This document shows, piece by piece, positions 11,903-24,558 of a stretch of DNA of 64,000 nt (position 1 is its first letter; every line of letters starts with the position of its first letter). Location: positions 5,892,001 to 5,956,000 of the forward strand of contig OX485809.1 of assembly GCA_950295325.1 (NCBI GenBank), in the 5' to 3' direction. Position numbers and translations under genes: made by a program. The stretch comes from Polytrichum commune. Its lineage: Eukaryota; Streptophyta; Polytrichopsida; Polytrichales; Polytrichaceae. A model generated the notes under the pieces. That model had not been told where the DNA came from, did no database searches, and saw nothing but the letters and a program-made list of their open reading frames with translations.

Positions 11903-12890
11903 AATGTTGATGGTCTATTTTGTGTGTGTGGAGTCCAATCTCATATGATGTGGTGGTAAATTTTGCATGCGTTTGTGTGGATTAGAGTGCTCCTTTTTTT
12001 TTTTACTTATCCTAACTCATAACATCACTTACATTGTATGTAAGCCTATGCAAAGCACGTTGCCCTATTTAAGTCATCTTGGTAAGTGTCATAACCAAAG
12101 CTACTTGATATGAAAATGTAAACGAGGTCAAGGTGAAGGTTCTAAGTTTCTCGTCAAGTGAGCAATCATTGCGTAATTCCTATGTCCTCCCAATTATGTG
12201 AATTGTCAAACTTGGAATGTTGATGGTGTATTTTGTGTGCATTTGTGTTAAGAGGAGTGGTATTTTTGACTTGCCATGACTCGTAATTATGTCACCAACC
12301 TTAAATTTAATCCTACTAAAAGTATAGAAACGTGGCCCTATTTGAGTCATTTCAATCTAGTGTCATAATCATCAAAGACACTTGAGATGCAAAGCTTATA
12401 TGAGGATGAAGTGTGTTTTTCTTTTCTCATCAAGAGCGATCATCACATAATGAGTACGTCCTCCCAATTGTGTGAATTGCCGAACCTAGAATGTTGATGG
12501 TGTATTTTGTGTGCGTAGTCCAATCTCATTGGATATGATAGTATACTTTGAGTGCAATTGTGTTAGAAGGAGTGGTATTTTTTTCATTTGTCATGACCTG
12601 TAATGTCACTTACCTTGTATTGGGGCCTATGTAAAGCACATGACCCTATTTAAGTCATTTCAATCAAGTGTAAGTCACTCGAGATGCAAAAGTTAGATAA
12701 GGTCAAAGTGAAGATTCTAAGTTTATTGTCAAGTGATCGAGCATCACACAAGTAGGTCCTCCCAAACATGTGAATTGTTGAACTTGGACTAGTTAATGTG
12801 CAACCTCATATGATTCAATGGTGTATTTAGTCTGCACTAATGTGTTAATCAAAGTGGTCTTTGTGACTTGTCATGTAGCACGGAGTGTGT
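11903..12890 (+). repeat. Tandem array of ~280-310-bp units
   Basis: Units begin near 11903, 12214, 12489 and 12779 (last one partial). Recurring words are GAATGTTGATGGTGTATTTTG, CCCTATTTAAGTCAT or CCCTATTTGAGTCAT, a GTCAAGTGA/TCAAGAGCGA segment and CCTCCCAATTATGTGAATTG. The units are clearly diverged, so the array is old. No coding potential. Confidence 0.8.
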
Positions 12891-13977
12891 GACACCCTCG
12901 TTCTAGCTGCCACCCGATGATTCCAAGACAAAAATGATGGTCGATGATGAATAGTGTGAGCCACACTAAACTAAGTGTTTGATGTAGTTGCCGATGCATT
13001 TGTGGTGAGGTTAGTTATCCTTTAAAATATAACATTAACCCTTGAAAGCATGCTGGATAGAGGATTCACTCAAAGATTTGTTTTTTTTTATAATTAGAGT
13101 ACCATTATGGTTTCTTGAGAACTCTTCCTTTTATTTTTTTAGGAAAAAAGGAAGGAAAAAGAGAGTTGCAAGGCACCATCAAAGGTTCACATCCATGCGG
13201 TTAGAATGCAAATAGTGTTGTTGGTCCTATTATAACTAGTAGAAGTACAAGCTTTGAAATTCATCCTAATCATCACATGTTATTGTTTTGAAAAGAGAGT
13301 TTACGGCATGGTTGGAAAAACTTACACTATTGTATGGTATAAAAGTTGCAAGTTTTAACATGAACTTTGGAATATGGAGATGTGAGCACTTATTGATGTA
13401 TGAATGATAATTGTTCATGAGTATTTTGATCAAACTTTTGGAGGCAACATACAACTGCAATTGTTGTGTTTGTAAAAAAGATGATCAAAGTAAATAAAGT
13501 CGTCAAACTAGTTAGTTTAAAAATGCGTACATGAACCAATTGCATAGGTGGAACCCTCAACAAACATATGTATATTTTGTGTGATAATAACAGTGATGTA
13601 AACTAGAATATGTTCGTACTTTCCAATAATATTCATTCAATGATAAAATGACACATGGATGTAGTGGACCAATCTCATTGTAGCTATCTCACTCATTGCT
13701 TTCCTCCTTGTTTCCAACTCACATAATTTGAATGTTTGCATGCATAGGGTGATTAAACTATAACAATCACCTTGTGTTCGCAAAGTGATGGACATGATAT
13801 TCATAACAAATGTTTGTGGTGACGATTACAAGATGTGATCTTTCTAGGGTTTTATACAACTTAATGTAACTTTTGCAAACAACATATGTTACAATTAATA
13901 CCCAAAACAATGCATATTTCTTACTTTGTGAGATGGGACACACCGATTTGACCGACGTGAGAATGGTCTAGTATAGC
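12891..13977. other. Intergenic, no feature recognised
   Basis: AT-rich. The open frames are under 70 codons and carry no motif. Confidence 0.4.
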
Positions 13978-14167
13978 CACCTCTCATTCATCCAACATAA
14001 ATGTCTTGGAACAATGTGCAATCTAGAAAGTTGCTTGATCTAGCTGATTCGACATTGGATCCAATTTCAATGACCCCCAAGTTAGTCCAGTCAAAGTCAT
14101 TTCATCCGTATCAACCATGCATGTATAAGGTCAAGTTATTATGTTGGATGAACGAGAGGTACGCTCA
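13978..14167. mobile_element. Short foldback element, GAGAGGTACGCT family, copy 1
   Basis: About 190 bp with ends CCTCTCATTCATCCAACAT and ATGTTGGATGAACGAGAGG, an inverted repeat of about 19 bp with few mismatches. Related copies lie at 22336-22505, 22645-22835 and 26918-27112. Non-coding; MITE-like. Confidence 0.7.
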
Positions 14168-14906
14168 TATGTGACAATTGTCTTCAAGTGGTAAAATTTG
14201 GCGCATGTGCATGAGCCCGCGGGGGGGGGGTCCAAAGAGCAAGACATATATATATATTAAACCTTGCCAATATGTTGTGGCTCGAAATGGCAAGGGGGAT
14301 GTGGGTTTAGGGTTAGCTTTTTGGATGCATTTGAGCTTGAGCTTGGGTTCATTTTGGTGCGAGAGTTTGTAGTACAAAATGATGAGCTCTACGTCGTGAG
14401 TGTCTTTCGTGAGTCTCACTTGTCATTTTGTGGGTGCGTTTTATTTTTGGGGCAAATTCGATGAAATTGTGTGGCATACAAGTTTGTGGATACGGTATTT
14501 CCTCGTGGGGATTTGGATCGGTCGGAAAATGGTGAAGGGACATTCATGTCGAGAGTGATGACGATGATGCATGTAGGAAGGCCATATACCTTTTGTGCTA
14601 TGAATATCCAAGGGTGAGAGAAAGAGAGTGGCCGTTTTGGAATCTTCAAAAACCTTGTGGAGAATATAGTTGTTGACCTCCAAGAGAAGGACTCGCACGG
14701 GAGTGAATAAAGTCGGCGAATAAACTATACATGTGGACACATAAGTGGAACCACACCCATTTTGGCAGCATCTTTTCTACGTACCCGTACAAATACAAAC
14801 TCCTTTCCAAAATGGACTTCAATGTAGGTGGACCCCCGGTGCTAGGAAATAACACGCCCTCACAAAATTGTTTTGACAATCTTGAATCCACTTACGAGTA
14901 GAATTA

Positions 14907-17119
14907 GGGCCGGTTTACACTACGGTGGAGAAGGCCTCCGGTCGGTCAAGAATGCTTGGCCAAGACATGGTTATATGAGGCAAATGGTGGATGTGCCGGA
15001 GAAGAATTAAAGGCAATAAAATATTTCTTAAGGAGTCTTGACCGGTTGAAGTCTAAACACCTAGAGGAGAAGTTTAGCGGAGAAGTCCACCGGAGAAGTC
15101 CACCGGTGAAGAGAAGTTCACCTAATGGTGAAGATTTTTTGTGATAAAAAACCACAATTCTCTACATTCACATTGTATCAAAAGATTTCAACAAGAATTG
15201 TGTAATATAATGTTCAATTTTATTCAAAAGATAATGAAAATTGCCAAATTGCCAATTGTCAAGTTTGGCCCATGTAGGAAATAAATGTCTCCTTGGGTGT
15301 TTAAGAATGAAGAGGGGAAAACCCATACACATTGGAGAAAGCACTACTCTTTGGTATTATTTAAGACATGCTCTCCTCTTAATCATCCTCATCAATTTCT
15401 CTCTTCTTATCTTTGATCTTCAATCATGGATAATCGAAGAAGAGAGATTCTGTGCTCTCTTATGATCTTTATGGTTTTGAAGTATTTTATCGTTTCAACT
15501 ATGGCGATACAAAAAACCATCATGTATCACCATAATGCTTCAATTATGATGATGGCATATTTTTTGTTTGGGAGCAAGGAGAGGGTGGTGTGGAAATTTG
15601 ACCGGCCAAGTGGATATGTGTCACAATTTCTTCTTGGATCATATAATGCCATTGTGAAAAAAAATTGCACAAAAAAAAATTGCTAAGGAGCTACTACAAC
15701 AAAGAGAGAGCTGACTTTTCAATGCTTTTTGCAAAGCTTGAACTTCCTCTTTTCAGAGGCCTAATCCTTCAATGTCTTCTTCATTGCAATGCAAGGATGG
15801 GTGGGTGGGAACTTTTTCATAACCCTCATTACCTCAAATCTAACCTTCTCATCATATCGTTTTAAGGCTAAGTATGCTCAATGCTCATTGCAAATGTTCA
15901 TGTCTAATTGTATGTAAACAATACAAACATGTAATAATATGATATACTGTACTTTCATAAGTATTTGTATCATACTTAGGGTTTCAGTACTCATACATTG
16001 TTCCTAAGTACCCAAAAACAAATTGTGGCTGACCCCATCATACCTTTGTAGATCTAATTACCTATCTTCATGCATTGCTCCAACAAGGATGTACCCTAAC
16101 TATTATATATATGGAAAACATACCAGGAGATATGCCTAGTAGTATCAACCAAAAGAAATGCATAAAATGTCATATTCACAATACTTCGTAGTATTGAGAG
16201 TGTGAAGGGCCTGCCTCACCTGTGCCCATGCAACCAACCAACAAATAATTGAGGATTAGTTACGTACACGAGGTAAATAACAGCAGGACCCAATTGTTAT
16301 CCATGTCACACACATTAAACTTACATTTCATGCATAGTAGTATTTCTAATAGTAACACTCATTACAAAATGTCAAATGGGTGTTCAAACTTGTTCTTTAG
16401 CCATGATTGTATCACCACAAGTAGAATGCTCTCCTTGGTGAATAGCCTTAGTATCCTCTACTTCACTTAGCACACGTATCTATCTAGTATCCCAGTAAGT
16501 GTGCTCTAAGTTACCTCACCAAGCCCTTGTGCGAATGGTAAAAAAGAGCCTCTTTTAGGGTTTACGGGTTTATATTGGAGATCTTACCCAAGGTAAGTTC
16601 TGTACAACCCTAATTTTACCACGTGTTAGGGATGTGTTCTACATCCTTAACCGTAGTCACCTTGTACCATTATTCATCTATACTTATGAAAACATAGTCC
16701 AAACAATAACTATATTTTTCATCCATGTGTACATAATAGGTATAGAGTAAAGGAATACAAGTTTAAACTGAACATATGGCTTTAAACAATAGCAAGAGAA
16801 AGAGAGAGAGAGAGAGAAGCTTGCCAACACCTTAGGTTTTGAAAAAAACCAGATCTGAAATCTACGGTCTAGATTTGTTTTTGAAAATTAATTTTTAATT
16901 GAGTTGGGCTTCTCCCTCCGGAGAAGCCCAACTCCAAAAAGTGCCGCCATGTAGGTGGCCATGTCATTTTATCATCCATGAGAAAAGTTCACCACCATTG
17001 TTTTCTTCACCTAGTGTAAACACCCACCAGTCAAGAGTTGCATTTTCGACCAATCACAATTGAGAAACGCCCTTTTTTTCATGACCGGTGGACTTCTCCA
17101 CCGTAGTGTAAACCGGCTT
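14907..17119. mobile_element. 2.2-kb non-autonomous DNA transposon with 25-bp TIRs and TTA duplication
   Basis: Perfect 25-bp inverted repeats lie at 14909-14933 and 17093-17117 (outer part GCCGGTTTACACTACGGTGG). TTA flanks both outer edges (14904-14906 and 17120-17122). A TWA target duplication is the signature of PIF/Harbinger elements. Subterminal ACCGGTG/GGAGAAGTCC words recur inside. There is no full transposase. A small plus-strand frame at 15426-15686 begins MDNRRREILC and later reads FDRPSGYVSQFLLGSY. It could be a remnant of a transposase N-terminus, but I cannot confirm that. Confidence 0.8.
16901..16934. repeat. Perfect 15-bp palindrome with 4-nt loop
   Basis: GAGTTGGGCTTCTCC, then CTCC, then its exact reverse complement. 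It lies inside the 2.2-kb TIR element near its right end. It could be a minimal foldback insertion or a structural element of the transposon end. Confidence 0.85.
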
Positions 17120-20100
17120 TTAACAAAACGCCAACATGGCATTCATTCATGAATACTAGACAATGAGGAGTCGTAATCCAAGATACTAATCCAAGCTTTT
17201 TAGGAGGCAATAGCACTTGGTCCATGGTTCAATTTGCCCATTTTGGATCTAGAGGTGCAAGCATGATAAAGTGGATCATTTAATGTACCTTGCAAAGATT
17301 CAACAAGTAAGAGTTCAACAATCGCATGCTAATTTAAAATGATGTGATTTGTTTCTTTCTTGATGTTACTAGAGAAATATGTCTTTTCTTTTTATATATA
17401 GATAGAGAGAGAGAGGCTGCTAGAATTAGTTGAAAGGGGAAGGGAAATTACGCAAGGGGCTATGGGCTTCTTACCCAAAGTAAAGCAAATTTAAAATTTT
17501 GGAACAAATCACAACCAACCAACTTGACCCTTAACTCCTAAGAAGTGTTTCATATGATTGTGGGTTTGACACTTCATTGAGTACGTTATCATATATCAAC
17601 GAGAGAATAGGACCATATGCATATCACATTCTTAATCAATGCAATAAGGGTGTAATGTCATGTACCGACTATTATGGCATGATAAACTAGGATTCGTTGG
17701 CGTTGGCAAAGCTCTAGACGGGGCCGATCTTAGTTTTGTTGGGCAAACATTTCCATATGAAGAGGGGAGGAAGGGGGAAGGGTCAACATACATGACAATA
17801 GATTTGGGTGGTTGTCAAACATGCAAGCTAATGTACTCGTCATTGCACGTGCTCGTCTCAATCGTTGTACGGGATAAATGTATTGGAATCTATATCTCGA
17901 GAAGAATGAAAATAAGTCCAAAATTGAAAGAAAACTTTGGCAAGGTTTGAATTATAAGGATGCCACTATGTAGGCAACTTGTGTAAAACACGACAATCAA
18001 TCTTAAGTTCACACCGGTGTATTTTTGTAAATAATAGTTTATCCAATGCAAATTGCCGGCTCCGGAAGAGAGAGGCAGTCAGCTCCTCTTCTTCAAACCT
18101 CGCCGTCCTCCCACAGTTGGACTATGCACCTTCTCCAAGAAAAATAAAACACACCCTTCCATGTGGGAGAGGGGGGGGGGGTCATTTTTTGGGGTCAAAT
18201 ATGTACAATATGCATAGGATTTTGTGTGCCCCCAAAGTACTCATTACTCACCCTCGTTAATTGGCTACTAATCACATGTGACAACTAGCGAAGGTACCAC
18301 ATGACATTTGTTAGAAAAAAAAAAACCATTCTAATCAACATCGGTCCCTTATTGTTTGTTTTTTAAAACGTGGTAGGTTTGGCTACATATTGAGTTCAGA
18401 CGCAGTCGAGGTGACGAACCTGAGATTCCTTGTGGAGTTTCGGGTGGCTATATTAGATGAATGAAAGGGAGTATTCGGCGAATGCACAAAACGTGTGTGT
18501 CAATTTGGGTGGGGTGGTGACTTCTAATTGTACATGAAGAAATCCAAGGTTACATGTATGTTTTGTTAAGGTGAACTATGGCCCCACATTTAAAACAATA
18601 AGTGGTCCCATACATATATGTATACATACATACATACATACATATATAATGTACAAGTGGCCACACACACCACAAACTAAGGGGGTAGTCGACAACGTAT
18701 TAAACTTGTCACAAGCCCCTTAAACCTCTAGAGGCTTCCAAGTTCAACTAGTTTGCAAATGTATGAGAGGATCAAGAGGCACATATCATACATTTCAAGC
18801 ACTTAACAACAACATCTTAGGCCAACAAGTGTTGCATCAGCCCTCTTAAATATCAATATGCACTCAAATTGAACCAATGTGCACACATATAATTCGATCA
18901 ATGTTGGAATATCATACACTTCAAGTACCTAATGGATTTTTGCACCCAAATCGATTGGACCAATGCACTTAAACAAGAGACTACACCAAAATGAATAGCA
19001 TTGGTTAAAAAGACTACCCATACAATCACGCATACTAGTATAGATAAGTAGAGAGGGAGGGAGGGAGGTTGGCGCCTTCAGGCACCACTTGTGCATTTGA
19101 CTAGTTGAAATTTGATACCCAAAATTCTTAAACTCCTCTATAACCAAAAGGTGGCACCATTGATTGCCACCATGGGAGCCACCAGGCCACAAGGTACAAG
19201 TTGGGAGGGCAAGAGGGTGGTGACCATAGGCGTGGAGAATGGAGGAGAAAGTGGCGATCCCACCCACCCCCATCCCAACTAAACCCTGGGCAACGTGAAC
19301 CCTTGGATGGGAATTTGGGCTCCATCCCACGGCTCACTGACCACTCCCAATAATGGAGCGTAAAGGCGGGTCCCCATTCTAGGCGACTTCGTCCACCCAC
19401 GTGAAGCTAGTCGGCGACTTCTTTCCCACCCACAAAAGGGACGGGGAGGCAACACCTTCCAAGATAAAAAGAAAAAAACCCAAAAATTTCAACACATGTG
19501 TGTGAATCATTTCAATCCACCGTAGCAAAACGACTACTGCAGTAGTCGTAGGCTTGGGGGAAGAAAAAAAAATGACCGATCGATTTTAAAATCACTTTGA
19601 AACATGAGAACTTCCCGACTTCTTGACCAGGCTGGTGCATTGAACTACGCCCTAAACATGAATTTGCATCCAAAGACACCCAACTTATCGTGCGCGCACT
19701 TGATCCCCCCAATCATTGATCGCATCAAGCAATTCAACCAATCGGTAAGAGTGGGTTGTGAGCACATCGTATATATGATGGGGGACGATTCACGAGCGCA
19801 CAATGAGGTGAAGGTGGTGATGATGGGAAGCATGTGCAATGAATTGATGGGATAAGTTTAGGGATGTGAAGGGATTGCGTGTGTTGCGTCAGCACTGCAG
19901 CCTACTCACTCGGTTGGATTTTCAAGTAGCCGCCTCTCCCTACCACTGCCTCTCTTTCTCTCTTCCTCTCTTTCTTTCTCTCTCTCTCTCTTTCTTTCTT
20001 TCTCTCTTTCTTTCTTTCTCTCTTTCTCTTTCTCTCTCAGTAGCAGCAGCCGCCTCGTTGTTAGTACTCTGCTATGTACTAATAACTTACAAGGCCGTTC

Positions 20101-20316
20101 GGAGGCAGTTCTGTTAGGGTAGCGCTCTTTGTTTGTGACGCGGCACTGGAGATCCTGGTACTTTGTACTGAACGTTTCCACGCTTCCAGCTCATTCCATG
20201 GTGGACTCGTGAATTAAAAACAAAAAAACAGAAAAAAAAAATACAGAACACACGAGATCCAAAAGTCAGCAAAAACGTTCGTCAAAATCACTTGGAAACA
20301 TGTATGTCGGTCGCAA
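17120..20316. other. Intergenic with microsatellites
   Basis: No gene supported. Contains (GA)n at about 17403-17413, (ATAC)n at about 18612-18645, a (GGGA)n run near 19050-19068 and a pyrimidine tract (listed separately). The overlapping frames at 18929-19400 have no domain and low-complexity W/P-rich composition. Confidence 0.4.
19950..20038. repeat. CT/TTTC pyrimidine tract
   Basis: Nearly pure pyrimidine run of TCTC and TTTC units on the plus strand, followed by AGTAGCAGCAGCCGCC. Microsatellite; could adopt an H-DNA structure. Confidence 0.9.
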
Positions 20317-21200
20317 TGATCGGGGAGGCTAGGCTTGAGGGCATGCATCATCGGTTGAGATCCGAGTGTTTGCAACTCCAACCGGTTACATGTTGATGAC
20401 ATCCTTCGGTTTTTCTATATGAATTCGAGGTATCGTAGACATGCTACTAACCGTGCAGCACCACTTACCGTGCATGTCACGATACTCCACCATGCCACTT
20501 ACCGTGTACTTATAATCTCGGCCGTCAAATTATATCACATGCAATCTCAACCGTCCGATGTCTCTCAAACTCAATCATGACCGCACCAATGACCTAAAAC
20601 ATCACTGTCAACTCACACTCATCATGGAGTTTCCTTCAGTCGAATCACATAGCAAGGTGTAGATGTAGCAATTTGATGAAGATGAAAAGAGCAGACCTTG
20701 CCATGGCCAAAAAAGAAGCAAAAATTTCAACAACAACTTGAGAAGAAAATGGCTACACAAGTCAAAAGGACAATATCAAAACCTCATCAATTTCCTATGC
20801 CTACAAAGAAGAGGGCAACATTTGTAGCTCCTTTAGTGAAACCTAACATGCACGGTTAGTGAATGGCACATTGATCACACATTGATGCATATAGTTGTGA
20901 ACTTGATTGTAGAAAGGTTACAACTTTTCAAATACAATTGTCATTTCATTTTACCACAATACTCTCATCTCATTTACTAATTACAAATTTTTAAAAAAAA
21001 TTAAAAAAGGTTTAACCCACCTTGTGGAAAACCATTTGAAACCCAAATATGCACGGTTAGTAGCATGTCTACGATATATTCTTCCATAGATTCCTCTAAA
21101 GTGGTCGGTAATTCTCCTGAAGTATTGATCTTCAACCGGTTGGTTATTTCTCAAACTCAACCGGTTCATCTGGAACTGACTGCCGGTTTTCGCCGATCAT
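20317..21200 (+). repeat. ACCGGTT-rich dispersed repeat, copy 4, split by an insertion
   Basis: The left half runs from about 20317 (GGCTAGGCTTGAGG, GGTTGAGATCC, CCAACCGGTTACATG) to GAATTCGAGG. The right half resumes at about 21075 with TATTCTTCCATAGATTCC and ends after CTCAACCGGTTCATCTGG. The two halves join at TA exactly as in unbroken copies, so the middle is an insertion. Confidence 0.8.
20433..21074. mobile_element. 642-bp MITE with perfect 25-bp TIRs and TA duplication
   Basis: Termini at 20433-20457 and 21050-21074 are exact reverse complements (start TCGTAGACATGCTACTAACC). TA flanks both sides (20431-20432 and 21075-21076). It interrupts ACCGGTT repeat copy 4. A TA duplication points to the Tc1/mariner superfamily. 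Subterminal copies of CACTTACCGTG/CACGGTTAGTG recur inside both ends. No transposase. Confidence 0.9.
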
Positions 21201-22054
21201 TGGTCAGTCGCATTAATAAGGAAGCTTGCTTGGTAAGTTAATAACAATGAGCACCTCGGGAGGTAGCCTTGACCGCATGGATGTCAGCTTTGGAGAGTGA
21301 GGTTTAATTTGTTCACTTGAGTTTTCAGTTCTTTATTGTATGTGTTCGAAAATCAATGAAAACTATTAGAATGTGAGTGTGTGAGTTGGTGTTGTTAGGG
21401 AGAGGTGACTGCTTGGACAAAAACGTTGCCCTTGGTGTTTAGGGGTTTTGGTTACAACTTGTTTTGGTGGTTGTTGGGCACATGACACGCTTTAGTTGTT
21501 AGGGATCGGCATATGTCATGGATAGTTCCTTGTCATTGAACGCACACTCACACACATGATTGGATTCCTATGTAGAGTGTTTTTTTTTAAAATAAAAATA
21601 AATCATAGAAGCTTTTTTTCTTCCTTTTTTATTGATTTTTTCTGGGGGGGTAGAAGCTCAACGAGCTGACGCCGTAAATGAATTAAGAACCAAGGGAGAC
21701 ACGCCCACTTGGAGGGGCAACAGGGTCCTTCAAGTGCGCCGTATTGCCACGTGAAAGTAAAGAGGGTGACACTAAAGCCGTCACCATGGGCAACCCACCA
21801 ACCCGCCGCCATATAACCATGAGATCACATCTCCTACAAAGAATCCCTCTAGCACCATGTGTGCAATCAAAGGGTGTTGCACACACTTTCTTTCTTTCGC
21901 AAAGAAGTAAATTCTGATCAAAATTACCCACAATTGGCTTAACAAGCTCGAAATTTACAAAACATAGTGACAAGGAGGTCACATTCATAGGTAGTTATTG
22001 CAAAGCAAAGAATTGAGTTTTATTGATTTAACTTTGTTAATATATGTCCCCTAT
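21201..22054. other. Intergenic, no feature recognised
   Basis: No supportable gene. A minus-strand frame at 21683-21988 has no recognisable motif. Confidence 0.4.
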
Positions 22055-22345
22055 ATAGTAGGATGCCCCGCCTGTAAGCGATGGGGGCATTATGCGCCAT
22101 GAAACACCTTATGCCAATTATAGGTGGCATAATGAACTATATTCAACCCATTCTTTACGCATGGTAGGGCCTCAAGGAGAGGACAATCCTAGAATTGCTC
22201 AAGCTACCCGCCCTTGACAACATGCCCTTAATTATGGAAATGCCATATCCTAAAGCCCCTTCCCTTTACTTAACCTCCTCCCCCCCCCCCCAAAAGAAGA
22301 AGTTGTTCAATCTAGCTAGGAGGATTTGTTGTGTATGAGTGCACC
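22055..22345 (+). repeat. Dispersed repeat, first copy (partner at 29945-30203)
   Basis: Shares with 29945-30203 the words GTAAG(C/T)GATGGGGG, ATTATGCGCCAT, CAACCCATTCTTTACGCA and AGGGCCTCAAG, then a C-run followed by an AAGAAGA stretch. Both copies continue into GCTAGGA(G/A)GATT. Non-coding. Confidence 0.75.
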
Positions 22346-22505
22346 TCTCATCCATCCAATGAGATCTAAATTCATGTAGAATGACTTTAACTTGGCTGAT
22401 TCGAAGAAAATAAGCTAGTTCCAATGTTAATCGACTAAAAACAGTAGTGTCCGGAATCATGCATACTATTTAGGGCTTTGTATGTTGGATGAATGAAAGG
22501 TAACA
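22336..22505. mobile_element. Short foldback element, GAGAGGTACGCT family, copy 2
   Basis: Ends CACCTCTCATCCATCCAA and TTGGATGAATGAAAGGT in inverted orientation. Internal CTGATTCGA and AGTCCAATG-like words are shared with copies 1 and 4. Confidence 0.55.
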
Positions 22506-22644
22506 ATTATGCTAGTATGCAATAGTGTTCTCTTGCCTTTCAAAAGGATGAGCAATCTTGAATTCCATTGGGTGTGCCAAGCCATAAAGCTCAACACTCA
22601 ACCTCACATGATCATTTGGGAGAGAAAGAGAGTTGTCGCATTCG

Positions 22645-22835
22645 AGGAGTTCCTCTCATTCATCCAACATACAAGCCATGACATAGTATGCAACACTATT
22701 GCTACTATCTTTTGGCACCAAAATTAATCTTAAAACCTCCAAATTACACTAGTCCAAATAATGTGAGATGAATTGGCCATAGACCTATAGGGGGTGAAGT
22801 GTCTTTTTTTTTGGATGGATGAGAAGTATGCTCGT
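22645..22835. mobile_element. Short foldback element, GAGAGGTACGCT family, copy 3
   Basis: Ends CCTCTCATTCATCCAACAT and GGATGGATGAGAAGTATGC. Internal ACTAGTCCAA and GACCTATAGGGGGT correspond to GTCTAGTCCAAG and CCTATAAGGGGT in copy 4. Confidence 0.6.
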
Positions 22836-23603
22836 ATGCGATATTTCTCTCTCTCTGATCATTTGGGTTCTCGTTGATTAGGCAATTTTCAATCAGTTGG
22901 GACCAATGTTGGTATGGTATTGTATTATGTAAAGACCATTTGGATGTCAATAATGAGGATTTAACGTTTTTAATGTTTTGGCTACCATTCGGATCTATAT
23001 ACCATGCAAGAACTTCTATGCCTAGAACAAAATTAGACAAAATTGTTATGATATCAAATGGTTTAGAACGATATTGACTCAAGCAACAACTCAAGTATAC
23101 ATAGATTTTCACACCTTTACATACTTATTAAATATCAATATTTGACTCGTGTTACAAATTGGATACCCAAGGGTAGCTTTGTTAATACCATCATTGATAC
23201 CATGCATTCACGTAAGGTATGTGGGTGTTATTCAATTCATTTCTCAGGTTCTCCAACTTCAATAAAGTAGAATAGCACAACGAAACTTGTGTTAGCCAAA
23301 TACACGATGAAACATCAACCAAAAGATTATCAACTTGAAAATGTGACCTCCCATGACTTAGTTACATTTATTGGAAGTGTTTGTTTGGCCTTCACGTAAT
23401 GCATATGCCCTTCCAATTGTATTAACCATCAAATGTGGAGAGTGCTCAATAAAACTCGAAAACATAGTTTAATCTCCTTCAAACACACGTCTTTACATTG
23501 TGTGTTCTTTGACCCACACCTAACTCACCAATCAAATATACATGTCCGATTAAGGAAAGTAACCAAATAACACCCGCATACCCTATATAACAAACCTTTA
23601 ACA
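22836..23603. other. Intergenic, no feature recognised
   Basis: AT-rich, no gene. The stretch at 23380-23470 resembles units of the tandem array near 12 kb (CTTCCAATTGT, TCAAATGTGGA). Confidence 0.4.
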
Positions 23604-23812
23604 ATGTCCGTGAGATTCTTGGCCATAATCGGTTGAGATCCTAGTGTTTCCAAGTCCAACTCATTACATTTTGACAACTTTTGGTTTTTCTTTACTAATG
23701 ACATGAATATTCCATATATTCTTCTAAAACAATCACTTTGAACTTGAGCCGGTTATTTTCCAAACTCACCGGTTCATTTGTAACTAGCAATCGGTTCACC
23801 CCTATCATTAGA
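23604..23812 (+). repeat. ACCGGTT-rich dispersed repeat, copy 5
   Basis: Unbroken, diverged copy: AATGTCCGTGAG, GGCCATAATCGGTTGAGATCC, CCAACTCATTACATT, ATATTCTTCTAAAAC, TGAGCCGGTTATTTTC, ACCGGTTCATTTGTAAC. Confidence 0.75.
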
Positions 23813-24558
23813 CTTATCAATAAAGTAAAGGAGATGAAATCATGGGGTTAGTCCCAAACCATGAGTTTATGAGAGTAAACACAAAGTCCCCTAAGTTTTT
23901 CTTAATGCTTAAATTACCATACACAGAGAGTGGTGTCGGGCTATTAAAAAGAAACTTTCTAGCTTCTCCTATTAGGGCAAATGAGCCAAGCTAGCCTTGC
24001 ATAGGCCTACGAATAAAAAGTGCGGTCAAGACTACAAAAAGTAAAGAGGTATCATCTAAACCCATATAAAAATTGACGTTCCAACAAGGAAGTCATTGAA
24101 TAGTTTTCATGAATTGAAATCCATTTTGGGATTCACGACAACGGTCCCATGCACATACCATATTTAAGGTCCCATAATTCTCTCAAAGTTTGACAAGTGG
24201 AAAGAGGAGGCCCCAAAAATCTCACCCAACTTTCAAAATAGAATTCAATGTACAACGAGCTAACGAGCTCTTAATAGAAAACTTTCTCAAAGAAGGACCA
24301 AACCCACAGTTTTATCCCTCTTTGAAAAACTTTACACTTAGCTCAAATGACCTTAAGAACTAGACGATAAGACTGGAACAACAAAACATTTCCTTCTTCT
24401 TCTTCTTCTTCTTCTTCTTTCTTCTTTTTCCTTTTTCCTTTTCGGTGGGTTGGTGTGTGTTGAGGATGGAGAATGACCCACCGGGTCACATAACATTACG
24501 TAGATGATATGTATTAGGTAATCGTTTTATTGGAACCGGTTATCGGTGCAGAACCGAC

